Assembly: GCF_003958645.1 (NCBI RefSeq)
Contig: NZ_RXLO01000013.1
Location: 1 to 64,000, forward strand
Reading direction: 5' to 3'
Length of the DNA: 64,000 nt
Origin: Chitinophaga rhizosphaerae
GTDB taxonomy: Bacteria > Bacteroidota > Bacteroidia > Chitinophagales > Chitinophagaceae
This document shows positions 7,773 through 15,697 of this stretch, in pieces. The stretch's first letter is position 1; each line of letters starts with the position of its first letter. The position numbers were made by a program, and so were the translations under genes. The notes beneath the pieces are model-generated. The model made no database searches. It was not told the origin of the DNA and was given only the letters and a program-made list of their open reading frames with translations.

Positions 7773-8636
7773 ATGAAACTTTATCAAAAATTACTGTTCG
7801 CCCTCTTCCTTTCCCTTCCTTTTTTGCAATCGAATGCACAAAAGCGCGGGTTGCCGAAAATAGGTGTGGCTACGTCTTTGGAGAACGATAGTCTCCTGGC
7901 TGCGGCCGGGTTTGCGCATATCGAGGAAGGCGCCCGGAAGCTGTTCTCCCCGTCTGTCCCCGATACGGTCTATCGCCGCTTCCTGGGCAGGATCCGGGCC
8001 ATGAAGCTCGACCTCGTCACCTGCAACCTCTTCCTCCCCGGAAGTATCAGGCTGACGGGCAAAGAAGCCAACGAAAAGGCAATTCTCGGGTATGTAGATA
8101 CCCTTATGCAGCGCGCCAAAGAAGCCGGGGTGAAAATCGTCGTGTTCGGATCGGCGGGGTCGCGCAAATTGATGGATGGGCAGGATTCCGCCACGGCGTT
8201 GCGCGAGCTGATCGCTATTTCCCGGAAAATGGCGGATGTGGCGAAGAAATACGGCCGCATCATCGCCATTGAAAATCTAAACAGGTCAGAAGATAACTTC
8301 ATCAACAGTCTTTCCATCGTCACCCACATCGCCAAATCCGTCAACCATCCCAATTTCCGGGTAACGGTGGATATTTACCACATGCTGCGCGAAGGGGAAG
8401 GTCCTGCATCTATCCTCGCCGCGGCGCCGTACCTGGTGCATTGCCATATTGCGGAAAAGGAGGGGCGGCGCGCCCCGGGCACGGCGGGCCAGGATTTCAG
8501 GCCGTATCTCGCCATGCTGAAAAAAGCGGGTTACAAAGGCCGCATCACCATGGAATGCGGATGGAAGAACATGCCGCAAGAATGCAGGCCAGCATTGGCA
8601 TATCTCACCAAACAACTGACCGAAGCCTACGAGTAA
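7773..8636 (+). CDS. Secreted sugar phosphate isomerase/epimerase-like TIM-barrel protein
   Basis: 287 residues with a signal peptide (KLYQKLLFALFLSLPFLQSNAQ), then an AP-endonuclease-2/xylose-isomerase-like TIM barrel. Metal-site residues are suggested by IAIENLNRSEDNF (Glu), VTVDIYHMLREGEG (Asp/His), YLVHCHIAEKEGRRAPG (His) and ITMECGWKN (Glu). It is followed 30 bp later by a secreted Gfo/Idh/MocA oxidoreductase. Such pairs often act together on sugars or cyclitols in the periplasm. The substrate is not deducible. The ATG at 7773 is chosen because it starts the signal peptide. The frame is open further upstream. Confidence 0.85.
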   Translation: MKLYQKLLFALFLSLPFLQSNAQKRGLPKIGVATSLENDSLLAAAGFAHIEEGARKLFSPSVPDTVYRRFLGRIRAMKLDLVTCNLFLPGSIRLTGKEANEKAILGYVDTLMQRAKEAGVKIVVFGSAGSRKLMDGQDSATALRELIAISRKMADVAKKYGRIIAIENLNRSEDNFINSLSIVTHIAKSVNHPNFRVTVDIYHMLREGEGPASILAAAPYLVHCHIAEKEGRRAPGTAGQDFRPYLAMLKKAGYKGRITMECGWKNMPQECRPALAYLTKQLTEAYE

Positions 8637-8666
8637 TCAATGCAACAATCATAAAATCATTCCACT

Positions 8667-10034
8667 ATGACTATTAGCAACAAAAACCGCCGTGAATTCC
8701 TGAAACTCTCCATGATGGGGGGCGCCGGCGTGGCGCTCAGCGCCATGGGCATGCCGGCCAGCAGCTATGCCCGCATCCTGGGGGCGAACGACCGCGTGAA
8801 CGTGGGCGTGGTCGGCTTTTCCGACCGTTTCCGCCAGGCGCTCATGCCCTGTTTCCTCAACAATTACAAAGACCTGAATTTCGACATCGTAGCCGTATCG
8901 GACATCTGGAAGCGCCGCCGTGAAGAAGGGAAATCCATGCTGGAAGGCAAGCTCGGCCACTCCGTTCAGGCTTGTGTGAACAACGACGAACTGTACCGGA
9001 TCAAGGACCTCGACGCGGTGATGATCGCCACGGCCGATTTCCAGCACGCCTTTCATACCATCGAAGCCGTGAATAACAAGAAAGACGTGTATTGCGAAAA
9101 GCCTTTCGCCGAAACGATGGAAGACGCCCGCAATGCGCTCAGGGCCGTGAAAGCCTCCAAACGCGTGTTCCAGGTGGGCACGCAGCGCCGCAGCGGTAGG
9201 GGGTATCATGCCGCGGCCAAATTCATCCAGGAAGGCAAATTCGGCCCCATCACCATGGTGGAAATGACCTGGAACGTAAACCAGCCCGGGCGTTGGCGCC
9301 GGCCAGACCTGGTCAGCGAAATCCGTCAGGCCGACGTAGACTTCGCCCGTTTCCATTGCACCCGTCCGAAAGAAAACTGGGACCCCCGCAAATATCTCGA
9401 ATACCGCCTCTTCTGGCCTTATTCCTCCGGCATTTTCGGCCAGTGGATGACGCACCAGATCGATACCGTACACTGGTTCTCCGGCCTCGAACATCCGCGC
9501 AGCGTAGTGGCCGGCGGCGGCATTTACCAGTGGAAAGACGGGCGCACCAATGCGGATACGCTCACCGCGGTACTGGAATACGGTCCGCAAAACGACCCTT
9601 CGTCGGGCTTCCAGGTGGTGTACAGCTCGCGTTTCCATAATTCCGCGGGCGGGACCAAGGAGTTGTATTATTCCAATGGCGGGATGATCGACATGAGTAC
9701 CAACAAGATTACCCCCAACGGCGGCCTCCGCGAAAAAGAAGCGGCGGCGATGGGCCTGAAAGCGAACCTGCTGCCCGAAATGAGCCTCGCAGCCGCGGCC
9801 GGCGTGGAAGCAGGCGCCAACACCGGTGGCGACGATACCACCAACGCGCACGTCCGCAACTGGATGGATTGCGTGCGCAAGCAGGACCTGAAAACCAACG
9901 CGCCCATCGAAGCGGCGTACAGCCACTCCATCGCCCTCATCATGGGCACGGCGGCTTACCGCACGGGTCAGCGCGCTACGTTCGACGAAGCGAAGCAGGA
10001 CGTGATGGTTGGCGGGAAAGTATTTACCCTGTAG
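8667..10034 (+). CDS. Tat-exported Gfo/Idh/MocA-family oxidoreductase
   Basis: 455 residues. The N-terminus has a twin-arginine-type motif (NRREFLK) before a hydrophobic stretch ending ASSYA, so the protein is probably exported folded with its NAD(P) cofactor. A Rossmann domain follows (RVNVGVVGFSDRFRQ), then the family EKPFAETMEDA motif with its catalytic-region Lys near residue 151, and the C-terminal alpha/beta domain (MTHQIDTVHWFSGL). Members oxidise or epimerise sugars and cyclitols, and some are glycosidase-like NAD enzymes. Together with the preceding isomerase-like gene it forms a two-gene unit. Confidence 0.9.
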   Translation: MTISNKNRREFLKLSMMGGAGVALSAMGMPASSYARILGANDRVNVGVVGFSDRFRQALMPCFLNNYKDLNFDIVAVSDIWKRRREEGKSMLEGKLGHSVQACVNNDELYRIKDLDAVMIATADFQHAFHTIEAVNNKKDVYCEKPFAETMEDARNALRAVKASKRVFQVGTQRRSGRGYHAAAKFIQEGKFGPITMVEMTWNVNQPGRWRRPDLVSEIRQADVDFARFHCTRPKENWDPRKYLEYRLFWPYSSGIFGQWMTHQIDTVHWFSGLEHPRSVVAGGGIYQWKDGRTNADTLTAVLEYGPQNDPSSGFQVVYSSRFHNSAGGTKELYYSNGGMIDMSTNKITPNGGLREKEAAAMGLKANLLPEMSLAAAAGVEAGANTGGDDTTNAHVRNWMDCVRKQDLKTNAPIEAAYSHSIALIMGTAAYRTGQRATFDEAKQDVMVGGKVFTL

Positions 10035-10077
10035 TTTTTTATTGCACTCATAAACGAAGGCGCGCGGGCTGGACGGG

Positions 10078-10704
10078 TTACTGTCCGGCCTGCCGTCTTT
10101 TCGCCATTTCCTCCGCGATCTCCGCAGCCTGGGAGTCGCCGCTGGCATTGAGATGCGAGATGATATTGGCGTAATCGCGGTCGCTGCGGTTCTGGCTCAG
10201 TTTGAAGCGCGTCTCGATTTTATCCAGCGACATTTCGAAGCCGGTGATCGCTTTGAGACTGGCCTGCATGGCTTTTTCCGGGACGTCGGCCATGCGGACG
10301 GGATGTTCGGACGAGGCTTCGTATTTATTCATCAGGCTGGTGAGGGAGTCCACCAGTTCCGTTTCCGACAGGATGCGCAGTTTGCCGTAAATATGCACGG
10401 CGATGTAGTTCCAGGTGGGGATTTTTTCCTTTTCGTACCAGGAGGAGGAGATGTAGGCGTGGGGATCGGTGAAAACGGCGAGGAAGGTTTGCCCTGATTT
10501 AAAATCTTCCGTTTGGGGATTTGCGTTGGCGAGGTGGCCTCTCAGCACGAAGGTGCCCGGTTCCCTTTCTTCCAGTTCTACCGGGATGTGGGTGCCGTAA
10601 GGAGCGCCGTCGCGCACGCTCAGGAGCAATGCGAAGGCGTGTTTGCGGATAAAGGCGGCAATGGTTTCGAAATCGTGTTCCTGTGTTTGTTTAGGGGTGT
10701 ACAT
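10078..10704 (-). CDS. PaiB-like FMN-binding protein (putative regulator)
   Basis: 208 residues resembling the PaiB/'FMN-binding negative transcriptional regulator' family, a pyridoxamine-5'-phosphate-oxidase-like split barrel. Visible parts are the N-terminal MYTPKQTQEHDFETIAAFIRKH, VRDGAPYGTHIPVEL, FVLRGHLANANPQ, SSWYEKEKIPTWNYIAVHIYGK (the conserved SWY...TWNY block), and GFEMSLDKIETRFKLSQNRS. PaiB represses sporulation and protease genes in Bacillus. A regulatory role here is only by family name. An FMN- or heme-related redox function is equally possible. Confidence 0.85.
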   Translation of the reverse strand: MYTPKQTQEHDFETIAAFIRKHAFALLLSVRDGAPYGTHIPVELEEREPGTFVLRGHLANANPQTEDFKSGQTFLAVFTDPHAYISSSWYEKEKIPTWNYIAVHIYGKLRILSETELVDSLTSLMNKYEASSEHPVRMADVPEKAMQASLKAITGFEMSLDKIETRFKLSQNRSDRDYANIISHLNASGDSQAAEIAEEMAKRRQAGQ

Positions 10705-11029
10705 GTTGGCAAGTATGATTATTTACGAAATATTGTTTGACATTGACTCCCGATATCATGCACCCAACCGTTCCCGTTATGCCTGCCGAAGGGCGGGGAC
10801 CTGCGTTCCCCACGCTGGTCAAGCGCATTTCAATCTTCCTTCATCGATCCTTTATTAATTGTGCTGCTGATGTTGCCGGCGTCGCAGTTGCTGGACTGCT
10901 GGGGGAGGGGGCGCCGGAATAGGTCAATATCATCATGTTCCTGGCGCCCTGGGGCGGGGATGAACCCCGGCGCCGCGCCATTCACGACCTCGGCGCCGGG
11001 ATTGTAGTGGTGTAGAAGCATTCGTTGCC
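10705..11029. other. 325-bp intergenic stretch, no gene supported
   Basis: The space between paiB (start side) and the mrp stop holds only short frames without family resemblance. It has several GGCGCC-centred repeats. One strong long-range palindrome has CCCGGCGCCG at 10966-10975 pairing with CGGCGCCGGG at 10991-11000. It lies 30 bp downstream of the mrp stop on the minus strand and could be an RNA-stabilising or Rho-linked structure. It has no T-tract. Confidence 0.5.
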
Positions 11030-12130
11030 TTAACGCTCCGTGATCTCTACGATCTTGGTGGGCGCTATGTTGGCATTGCGCATCGCGATGTTGCGGGCGG
11101 TGTTGCCGGCAAATTCGTTGAAGGCTTTCTGTGTAACGGGATCGGTGCCGGTAATGGCCGGAACGCCGTCGTCGCCACCTTCGCGGATGCTCTGTACCAG
11201 CGGTATCTGGCCGAGGAACGGGATTTCCAGTTCTTCCGCGAGGCGCATGCCGCCTTCTTTCCCGAAGATGTAATATTTGTTTTCCGGCAGTTCCGCGGGC
11301 GTGAAGTACGCCATGTTTTCCACGAGGCCGATGATAGGCACATTCACCTGCGGGGAGCTGAACATGGAGATGCCTTTCTTGGCGTCTGCCAGGGCCACGT
11401 CTTGCGGGGTGGTCACGATCACGGCGCCGGTTACGGGCACGGATTGTACGAGGGTGATGTGGACGTCTCCGGTTCCGGGGGGCATGTCGATCACGAGGTA
11501 ATCCAGGTCGCCCCAATGCACGTCGCTCACGAATTGTTTCAGGGCGCTGCTGGCCATGGGGCCGCGCCATACGATGGCCTGTTTCTCGTCTACCAGCAAT
11601 CCGATAGACATGAACTGGATGCCGTATTTTTCCATGGGGGCGATCATGCCTTTGCCGTTGACGTTCACCATCATCGGCCGCTGGCCGCGAACGCCGAACA
11701 TGATGGGCACGCTGGGGCCGTAAATATCGGCGTCCATGAGGCCCACCTTGGCACCGTCCTGCGCCAGGGCGATCGCCAGGTTGGCGGCTACGGTGGATTT
11801 GCCTACGCCGCCTTTGCCGGAGGCCACCATGATGATATTTTTGACATTCGGCAGCAGGGTATTGCCGTCTTTCCGGTTGGAGCTGACGTTGGCAGTCATT
11901 TTAACTTCTACTTCCGCTTCCTTGCTGACGAGGTGGTGAATGGCATGGATGCACGCGTTGCGGATGAGTTCCTTCAACGGGCACGCAGGCGTGGTGAGCA
12001 CCACCGTAAACGTAACTTTATTTCCTTCGATCTCGATGTCCTTCACCATGTTGAGGGTCACCAGATCCTTTCCCAGATCGGGTTCTTCCACATTCGACAG
12101 CGCCTCGAGGACCTTCTCTTTTGTGATCAT
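11030..12130 (-). CDS. apbC: Mrp/ApbC-type Fe-S carrier P-loop ATPase
   Basis: 366 residues. An N-terminal MIP18/DUF59 domain (about 1-80, TTPACPLKELIRNACIHAI) is fused to a MinD/Mrp NTPase with the deviant Walker A GKGGVGKST at 105-113, DADIYGPSVPIMFG, and DYLVIDMPPGTGD. Mrp proteins carry and transfer Fe-S clusters. The position that in E. coli-type Mrp holds the CxxC cluster motif reads VENMAYFTPAELPENKYYIFG here and has no cysteines, so cluster binding, if any, must use other residues. Single gene, no obvious partners. Confidence 0.92.
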   Translation of the reverse strand: MITKEKVLEALSNVEEPDLGKDLVTLNMVKDIEIEGNKVTFTVVLTTPACPLKELIRNACIHAIHHLVSKEAEVEVKMTANVSSNRKDGNTLLPNVKNIIMVASGKGGVGKSTVAANLAIALAQDGAKVGLMDADIYGPSVPIMFGVRGQRPMMVNVNGKGMIAPMEKYGIQFMSIGLLVDEKQAIVWRGPMASSALKQFVSDVHWGDLDYLVIDMPPGTGDVHITLVQSVPVTGAVIVTTPQDVALADAKKGISMFSSPQVNVPIIGLVENMAYFTPAELPENKYYIFGKEGGMRLAEELEIPFLGQIPLVQSIREGGDDGVPAITGTDPVTQKAFNEFAGNTARNIAMRNANIAPTKIVEITER

Positions 12131-12241
12131 AAAATGTTGTTAAATTTGATTGCGATCTGCAAAGTTAACCATAAATGAGGTTTAATTTGTCGCTATTATA
12201 TTGGACATTGCGGGTCAGTTCCTGTATCTTAGTGCCTACAC

Positions 12242-12880
12242 ATGTATAGAAATCTTGTCATACTTTTTTCCCTGGTGTGCTTGCCTTTACTTTCCACTGC
12301 GCAATTCAAAGCGTTCAGGGACAGCATCATACAGATATCCGGTATTACCATGACGGCAGACAGCCTGCGTGCAGTGCCGGCGGTGAGCATCCTGGTGAAG
12401 GGCCAGGGCCGCGGCACTATTTCCAACAGCGTGGGCGTTTTTTCCATCGTTGCGTTTAAAGGGGATACGCTGCAGTTCAGTGCCATAGGCTTCCGCAGGA
12501 AGGATTACAAAATACCGCTCGATCTGCCGGGCAACCGTTATTCCATGATCCAGCTCATGGCGGAAGACACCGTGTACCTGACCGAAACCATCATCAAGCC
12601 TTACCCAACCCGCCGCGAATTCGAGAAACTGTTCGTGAGCATGGATATTCCGAACGACATGTACGAAATAGCCAGGAAAAACAACGAGCAGGCGAAGCTG
12701 CGCGCCATTGCGCAGGGCATGCCGATCGATGCGGGCGGCGCATATAACGTGTTCATGCAGAAGCAGCAGCAATCGCTGTACTACGCCGGCCAGGTGCCGC
12801 CGCAGAACATCTTCAACCCGCTGGCCTGGGCCCAGTTCATCGAATCCTGGAAACGGGGCGATTTTAAAAGGAAAAACTAA
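12242..12880 (+). CDS. Exported protein with carboxypeptidase-regulatory-like domain
   Basis: 212 residues. A signal peptide (YRNLVILFSLVCLPLLSTAQ) is followed by a CarboxypepD_reg-like beta-sandwich (about 25-110: SILVKGQGRGTISNSVGVFSI, DTLQFSAIGFRRKDY). A C-terminal helical tail (RREFEKLFVSMDIPNDMYEIARKN onward) has no recognised domain. Such N-terminal domains usually precede TonB-linked barrels, and here the domain stands alone. The function is unknown, and envelope location is the only safe statement. Confidence 0.78.
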   Translation: MYRNLVILFSLVCLPLLSTAQFKAFRDSIIQISGITMTADSLRAVPAVSILVKGQGRGTISNSVGVFSIVAFKGDTLQFSAIGFRRKDYKIPLDLPGNRYSMIQLMAEDTVYLTETIIKPYPTRREFEKLFVSMDIPNDMYEIARKNNEQAKLRAIAQGMPIDAGGAYNVFMQKQQQSLYYAGQVPPQNIFNPLAWAQFIESWKRGDFKRKN

Positions 12881-12942
12881 CCTTCGCGGCCCGATGCGCC
12901 CTTTTTCCTAAATTGCCGCATCATTCACCAAAATTGTACGTT

Positions 12943-13833
12943 ATGCAGAAAGTAGCCGTGATCGGCGCCGGCACGATGGGGAACGGCATTGCGCATGTGT
13001 TTGCACAAAACGGTTTCACCGTTCATCTCATCGATGTGGCGCAGCCCGCGCTCGATAAAGCCCTGGACACGATCGTCCGCAACCTCAACCGCCAGCTCGC
13101 CAAGGAAATCATTACGGAAGACGTGAAGCAAAGCACCATCGCCAATCTTCACACCTATACCGATATGGCCGCAGGCGTAAAAGGCGTGGAGCTCGTGGTG
13201 GAAGCCGCCACTGAAAATGTGGACCTGAAACTCCGCATCTTCCGCGATCTCGACCAGCACACCGCCCCCGGTACCATCCTCGCCACCAATACCTCATCCA
13301 TCTCCATCACCAAAATCGCCGCCGCCACCTCGCGCCCCGGCAAAGTGATCGGGATGCACTTCATGAACCCCGTGCCCGTGATGAAGCTCGTGGAGATCAT
13401 CAACGGCTATGCCACCGAATCCGACGTCACCGACGCGGTGCGGGAACTGTCGCTCAAACTGGGCAAAGTCCCCTGTATCGTGAACGACTATCCCGGTTTC
13501 GTGGCCAACCGCATTCTCATGCCGATGATCAACGAAGCCATCATTGCGCTGCATGAAGGCGTGGCGGGTGTGGAATCCATCGATACGGTGATGAAACTGG
13601 GCATGGCGCACCCCATGGGCCCGCTGCAACTGGCGGATTTCATCGGCCTCGATGTGTGCCTTTCCATCCTTCGCGTGCTGCACGACGGGTTCGGACAGCC
13701 GAAATACGCGCCCTGCCCGCTGCTGGTGAACATGGTGACCGCAGGGCACCTGGGCGTGAAGAGCGGCAGGGGTTTCTACAAATACGAAGGCGCGGGGAAA
13801 GACCTCGTGGTGAGCGACCGCTTCCGTCAATAA
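12943..13833 (+). CDS. 3-hydroxybutyryl-CoA dehydrogenase (3-hydroxyacyl-CoA dehydrogenase)
   Basis: 296 residues, the usual length for the single-function short form (Hbd/PaaH/MmgB type). The NAD-binding motif VIGAGTMGNGIAHVFAQ is at the start. NTSSISITKIA, HFMNPVPVMKLVEII (catalytic His) and NDYPGFVANRILMPMINEAI follow, and the C-terminal domain ends KSGRGFYKYEG. It interconverts 3-hydroxybutyryl-CoA and acetoacetyl-CoA. The ATG at 12943 starts the Rossmann motif correctly, and an upstream in-frame start adds an unneeded leader. No thiolase or crotonase gene is adjacent. Confidence 0.93.
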   Translation: MQKVAVIGAGTMGNGIAHVFAQNGFTVHLIDVAQPALDKALDTIVRNLNRQLAKEIITEDVKQSTIANLHTYTDMAAGVKGVELVVEAATENVDLKLRIFRDLDQHTAPGTILATNTSSISITKIAAATSRPGKVIGMHFMNPVPVMKLVEIINGYATESDVTDAVRELSLKLGKVPCIVNDYPGFVANRILMPMINEAIIALHEGVAGVESIDTVMKLGMAHPMGPLQLADFIGLDVCLSILRVLHDGFGQPKYAPCPLLVNMVTAGHLGVKSGRGFYKYEGAGKDLVVSDRFRQ

Positions 13834-14132
13834 AATACTTCCTCAATAAAATCGACCCGCCGGCTACAGTGATCGCCCGGCGGGTCTTTCCATCAGTGGC
13901 GCGAACGCCGCGATGGCCATCCTGCCCCGCGCCGCGGCGAATTTCGCATGTTCCCCTACCAGTTTGTACACCGGACCTGTACCTGCCGGGTGAACACCAT
14001 CGAATTGGGCCCGTATTCATCGAACGTGTTGGGGAACACGTCGATGACGATTGCACACATACCTTCTCCACCCCGGTCCCGAAGCGGACCCGGCTTGCTG
14101 GTAAGACAGATTTTTAGAGTCAGTGGAAAGGG
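13834..14132 (-). pseudogene. Intergenic stretch with possible decayed minus-strand coding remnant
   Basis: About 300 bp between the hydroxyacyl-CoA dehydrogenase gene and the GlxA-type regulator. On the minus strand, one frame at about 13960-14064 reads MCAIVIDVFPNTFDEYGPN with good codon bias before a stop. A second frame at about 13868-14022 reads QFDGVHPAGTGPVYKLVG and then a run of Ala/Arg-rich helix-like residues with similarly normal codon use. This looks like a gene broken by a frameshift, but I recognise no family. The plus-strand terminator for the upstream gene lies in the same stretch. Confidence 0.25.
13854..13890 (+). terminator. Terminator after the hydroxyacyl-CoA dehydrogenase gene
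   Basis: GACCCGCCGG (13854-13863) pairs perfectly with CCGGCGGGTC (13877-13886), followed by a short TTTC. The 10-bp stem is strong and the T-run short. Confidence 0.65.
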
Positions 14133-15098
14133 TTAACCCGCGTACTTTTCGCGGTATTCTTTGGGGGAGAGGCCAACGATCTTGCGGAACAGCTGGCGGA
14201 ACGCCTTCGCGTCTTCATACCCGGCCTGGATCATGACGCCGGTAATGTTTTCCTGTTTCCCTTCGAGCAGTTTCTTGGCCGCTTCGATCCGGATGCGCTG
14301 TAAATATTCGATGGGCGTTACACCCGTGGCGGTTTTGAATCGGCGGATGAAATTGCGGCGGCTCACCGGCAGGTCGTGTATCACTTCCTCCACCGTCACC
14401 CGGTCCTGGAAACGCTCTTCCATCCTTTGCTGCGCGGCCGTCACCAGCTCGTCGTTGTGCGCGCGGGAGGGCGACCAGTTCGCGAAATACGACTGCCCCG
14501 CACGGTCCATGTCGATGGCAAACACTTTCGCCGTGTAAATAGCCGTCGTGCGGTCGCAATACTTTTCGAGGATGTGCAGCAACAAATGGAAAGTGGATGT
14601 GGCCCCTCCGCTCGTGTACACCCCGCGGTCGTCCGTAACCACCACACCGGCATCTACGATCACTCCGGGGAAATTGCGCGACAGCGCCTCAACTGCCGTA
14701 ACGTGCGTAGTGGCCCTCCGCTGGTCGAGCAAACCGGTAGCGGCCAGCAAAAACGCCCCCGTGCAGAAGCTCGCCACTTCAGCCCCTTTCTCCGCCTGCT
14801 GGCGGACCCACGGAATGAACGCCGAGTTCTCCCGCAAATAATCCGAAATGTTCCCCGGTCGGAATGCCGGGATCAGCACCAGGTCAGACACCGTCACCTC
14901 CTCGTGGTGCAGCGGCTGATACTGCTCGTCCGGAAAGGCGACCGTCCCGTCTTCAGGATGGCGGATCAACCGGATGTCGAAGTAAGGCATACCTGTGTTT
15001 TCCTGGTAATAGTGGTTAACCGTCTGGAAGACGTCCAGGAGCGCCGCGATGCTGATAGGTCTGTAATGCTTCGTGAGAAGAATGGATAATTTTTTCAT
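14133..15098 (-). CDS. GlxA-type transcriptional regulator (DJ-1/PfpI domain + AraC HTH)
   Basis: 321 residues. About 1-190 is a class-I glutamine-amidotransferase-like DJ-1/PfpI domain, with the nucleophile-elbow region VASFCTGAFLLAATG and the ASGGATSTFHLLLHIL-type segment. About 215-320 is an AraC/XylS DNA-binding domain (HDLPVSRRNFIRRFKTATGVTPIEYLQRIRIEAAKKLL, then DAKAFRQLFRKIVGLSPKEYREKY). Proteins of this layout sense a small ligand and usually activate adjacent genes. No obvious target is next to it. The frame is open upstream. The ATG at 15098 is chosen as the start of the first beta strand, and an ATG at 15107 is equally possible. Confidence 0.9.
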   Translation of the reverse strand: MKKLSILLTKHYRPISIAALLDVFQTVNHYYQENTGMPYFDIRLIRHPEDGTVAFPDEQYQPLHHEEVTVSDLVLIPAFRPGNISDYLRENSAFIPWVRQQAEKGAEVASFCTGAFLLAATGLLDQRRATTHVTAVEALSRNFPGVIVDAGVVVTDDRGVYTSGGATSTFHLLLHILEKYCDRTTAIYTAKVFAIDMDRAGQSYFANWSPSRAHNDELVTAAQQRMEERFQDRVTVEEVIHDLPVSRRNFIRRFKTATGVTPIEYLQRIRIEAAKKLLEGKQENITGVMIQAGYEDAKAFRQLFRKIVGLSPKEYREKYAG

Positions 15099-15119
15099 AA
15101 ATGGCATTGGCGGTGAATG

Positions 15120-15128
15120 CCGAAAGTA
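15120..15128 (-). promoter_or_regulatory. Bacteroidota -7 element before the GlxA-type regulator
   Basis: The minus strand reads TACTTTCGG, close to TAnnTTTG, 22 bp before the chosen ATG. No clear -33 TTG lies at the preferred spacing. Confidence 0.4.
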
Positions 15129-15247
15129 CAATTTTTCCGTCACAACCGGCCCCGCCGCACCCATTTTCATGCAACAGCCGTGGCGCGTAACCCCCTCCAA
15201 TGCTGGGTTTTAACCCAACCCGCTACATTTGGTTGTGCTTCCATTGC

Positions 15248-15274
15248 AAAAAAAAAGCCGGCGTTCCCGCCGGC
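15248..15274 (-). terminator. Strong minus-strand terminator after the zinc-ribbon ORF
   Basis: On the minus strand GCCGGCG (15274-15268) pairs with CGCCGGC (15263-15257), then nine consecutive T (complement of 15248-15256). It is canonical and argues that the small ORF upstream of it is transcribed. Confidence 0.85.
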
Positions 15275-15296
15275 CCGATCCGAGATGATTTTCTTG

Positions 15297-15491
15297 TTAA
15301 CGCTGTTCCCCGGACGGCTGCCCGGTCGAAAACTCATGCCCGCAATATACGCAATGGGTTAAACCCGCCTGTTTGCTGGACCGCGCCCCGCAGGCCGGAC
15401 AATCCCTCCCTGGCTTCGGGGGTTCCTTTTCCGGCGGTGGCATCTTCAGGTTTTCTATAATTTCCAGCGGTTTGTGCTTTTCTTCCGTCAT
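15297..15491 (-). CDS. Small two-knuckle zinc-ribbon protein
   Basis: 64 residues. The first half is charged and proline-rich (LKMPPPEKEPPKPG). The second half holds two CxxC knuckles, CPAC and CVYC, 17 residues apart, followed by GHEF: a minimal zinc ribbon. Support for it being real comes from the paired Cys motifs, normal codon use and the strong terminator 23 bp after its stop. I recall similar short zinc-ribbon ORFs in related Bacteroidota but no function. It may bind nucleic acid or protein, and this is inference. Confidence 0.68.
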   Translation of the reverse strand: MTEEKHKPLEIIENLKMPPPEKEPPKPGRDCPACGARSSKQAGLTHCVYCGHEFSTGQPSGEQR

Positions 15492-15638
15492 GTTTCCCTT
15501 TTTTCTGGTGTAATCGGTGTCGTGCTAATGGTTTCTTCCAAACTATCGGTAACTATCCGCTAGTATTAATCCATTAAATATATTAAAAAACTAATAACTG
15601 AAAAATCATCCGTGATGAGCGGTAAAAATGGCGGGCAG

Positions 15639-15669
15639 AAAAAGGCCGCTCCCTTTGATGGGAACGGCC
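15639..15669 (-). terminator. Minus-strand terminator after the amidohydrolase gene
   Basis: GGCCGTTCCC and GGGAGCGGCC (15669-15660 and 15653-15644 on the minus strand) form a stem with one G-T pair, then a T5 tract. It sits 28 bp after the amidohydrolase stop. Confidence 0.75.
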
Positions 15670-15697
15670 CTGGTTTGATCCAAAGGAATTGGCTGGT

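Noticed and set aside
10830..11570. Open minus-strand frame continuing beyond the mrp stop
   Set aside because: Arg/Pro-rich frame-shifted reading of mrp. No start or protein-like sequence in the non-overlapping part.
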